DNA of 15,821 nt from Ramicandelaber brevisporus (lineage: Eukaryota > Kickxellomycota > Ramicandelaberales > Ramicandelaberaceae): assembly GCA_025201865.1 (NCBI GenBank), contig MU603113.1, positions 1 through 15,821 on the forward strand, written 5' to 3'. The translations under genes and the position numbers were made by a program. Positions 15,447 to 15,821 of this stretch are shown piece after piece; within the stretch, counting starts at the first letter, position 1; each line of letters begins with the position of its first letter. The notes beneath the pieces were generated by a model that was given only the letters and a program-made list of their open reading frames with translations, was not told where the DNA came from and did not search any database.

Positions 15447-15821
15447 ATGCTGCTGCTGTACGTGTTGCTGCTTGTGCTTGCCTTCGTTGGTGGCAAGTTC
15501 TATGCAGAATCTCTTCAAGTGAAAACGCAACAACAGACACAGTCTCAAGAAAAGTCGAGTTCAACAGCCACTGCGGCCACTGCGCAGACTCAACAGAGTG
15601 CACCATCCAAATCGGCAAAGAAGAAGCGCAACAAGAAAGCGAAGGGCAAAGCAGCAGCAGCATCAGAAGCATCTGAACAACATGCGATTACTCAATCGGT
15701 CGATGCACCAAACAACAAAGTCAAAGTGGAGCAACAGCATAGCCATAACATTAACAATGTTGAAGAAGAAGATGATGACGATGATGATGCAGATGATAGA
15801 GATGCAGACAATGCCATAGAT
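15447..15821 (+). CDS. Signal- or anchor-bearing Lys-rich/acidic protein, first 125 residues (3' end outside window)
   Basis: The frame is open from the ATG at 15447 to the last base. Residues 1-16 (MLLLYVLLLVLAFVGG) are a hydrophobic signal peptide or N-terminal membrane anchor. A clear cleavage site is not obvious, which leans towards an anchor. The following residues are Gln/Ser/Thr/Ala-rich (about 24-53). A strongly basic cluster, KKKRNKKAKGK, is at about 58-68, and an acidic run (EEEDDDDDDADD) at about 106-117. The family is not recognisable from this part; the defining domain would be beyond the edge. Start context is weak (T at -3), and the 5' flank looks like a splice acceptor, so a noncoding first exon is possible. 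The hydrophobic N-terminus directly at the ATG is the main support for this frame. Confidence 0.62.
   Translation, partial: MLLLYVLLLVLAFVGGKFYAESLQVKTQQQTQSQEKSSSTATAATAQTQQSAPSKSAKKKRNKKAKGKAAAASEASEQHAITQSVDAPNNKVKVEQQHSHNINNVEEEDDDDDDADDRDADNAID

Noticed and set aside
14963-15496. Minus-strand frame of 177 residues over the SPO71-like start
   Set aside because: Its second half is the shifted reading of the Gln-rich N-terminus, and its first half runs antisense to the hydrophobic start of the right-edge gene.
15155-15676. Plus-strand frame of 173 residues with a hydrophobic Val/Ala-rich beginning
   Set aside because: It starts at TTG rather than ATG, and its early residues are the antisense of repeat-like Ser/Asn/Gly sequence. 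The frame from 15447 is better supported.

Overview
The window looks like nuclear DNA of an intron-poor fungus. It holds three complete, uninterrupted reading frames of 757, 1458 and 2309 residues, and two further genes cut by the window edges. Their products have eukaryotic features: SPRY and PH domains, PPxY motifs, glutamine runs and acidic nucleolar-type tracts. The fungal call rests mainly on two genes. The 2309-residue protein carries the block order of the fungal Spo71/PH_4 family, and the 757-residue protein has the architecture of the yeast Ssh4/Ear1 ubiquitin-ligase adaptors. The lack of introns in 4-7 kb genes would fit an early-diverging, intron-poor lineage such as Kickxellomycotina, but that placement is only a guess.

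Layout, left to right: (1) the 5' part of a minus-strand gene for a type I membrane protein, running off the left edge (start at 651); (2) a 394-bp spacer with two adjacent inverted repeats, one made of paired GATA sites; (3) a minus-strand UTP22/NOL6 (Nrap) gene, a component of the small-subunit processome; (4) a 202-bp spacer; (5) a minus-strand Ssh4/Ear1-like gene (signal peptide, lumenal His/Lys/Asp-rich region, one membrane span, cytosolic SPRY domain, two PPxY motifs); (6) a 327-bp spacer with a GATA cluster and a GT-rich microsatellite; (7) a minus-strand Spo71-like giant with PH-type blocks separated by long low-complexity inserts; (8) a 291-bp divergent promoter; (9) the 5' part of a plus-strand gene for a signal- or anchor-bearing, Lys-rich then Asp-rich protein, running off the right edge.

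Four genes run head-to-tail on the minus strand and the fifth diverges from them. As this is a eukaryote, no operon is implied. UTP22 belongs to ribosome assembly. The Ssh4-like protein, if it acts like its yeast relatives, recruits a Rsp5/Nedd4-type ligase to endosomal or vacuolar membrane cargo. Yeast Spo71 is a membrane adaptor for the lipid-transfer protein Vps13. So two neighbours plausibly work at endomembranes, but nothing in the sequence links them functionally. I saw no tRNA, rRNA, transposon, CRISPR array or prokaryotic signal.
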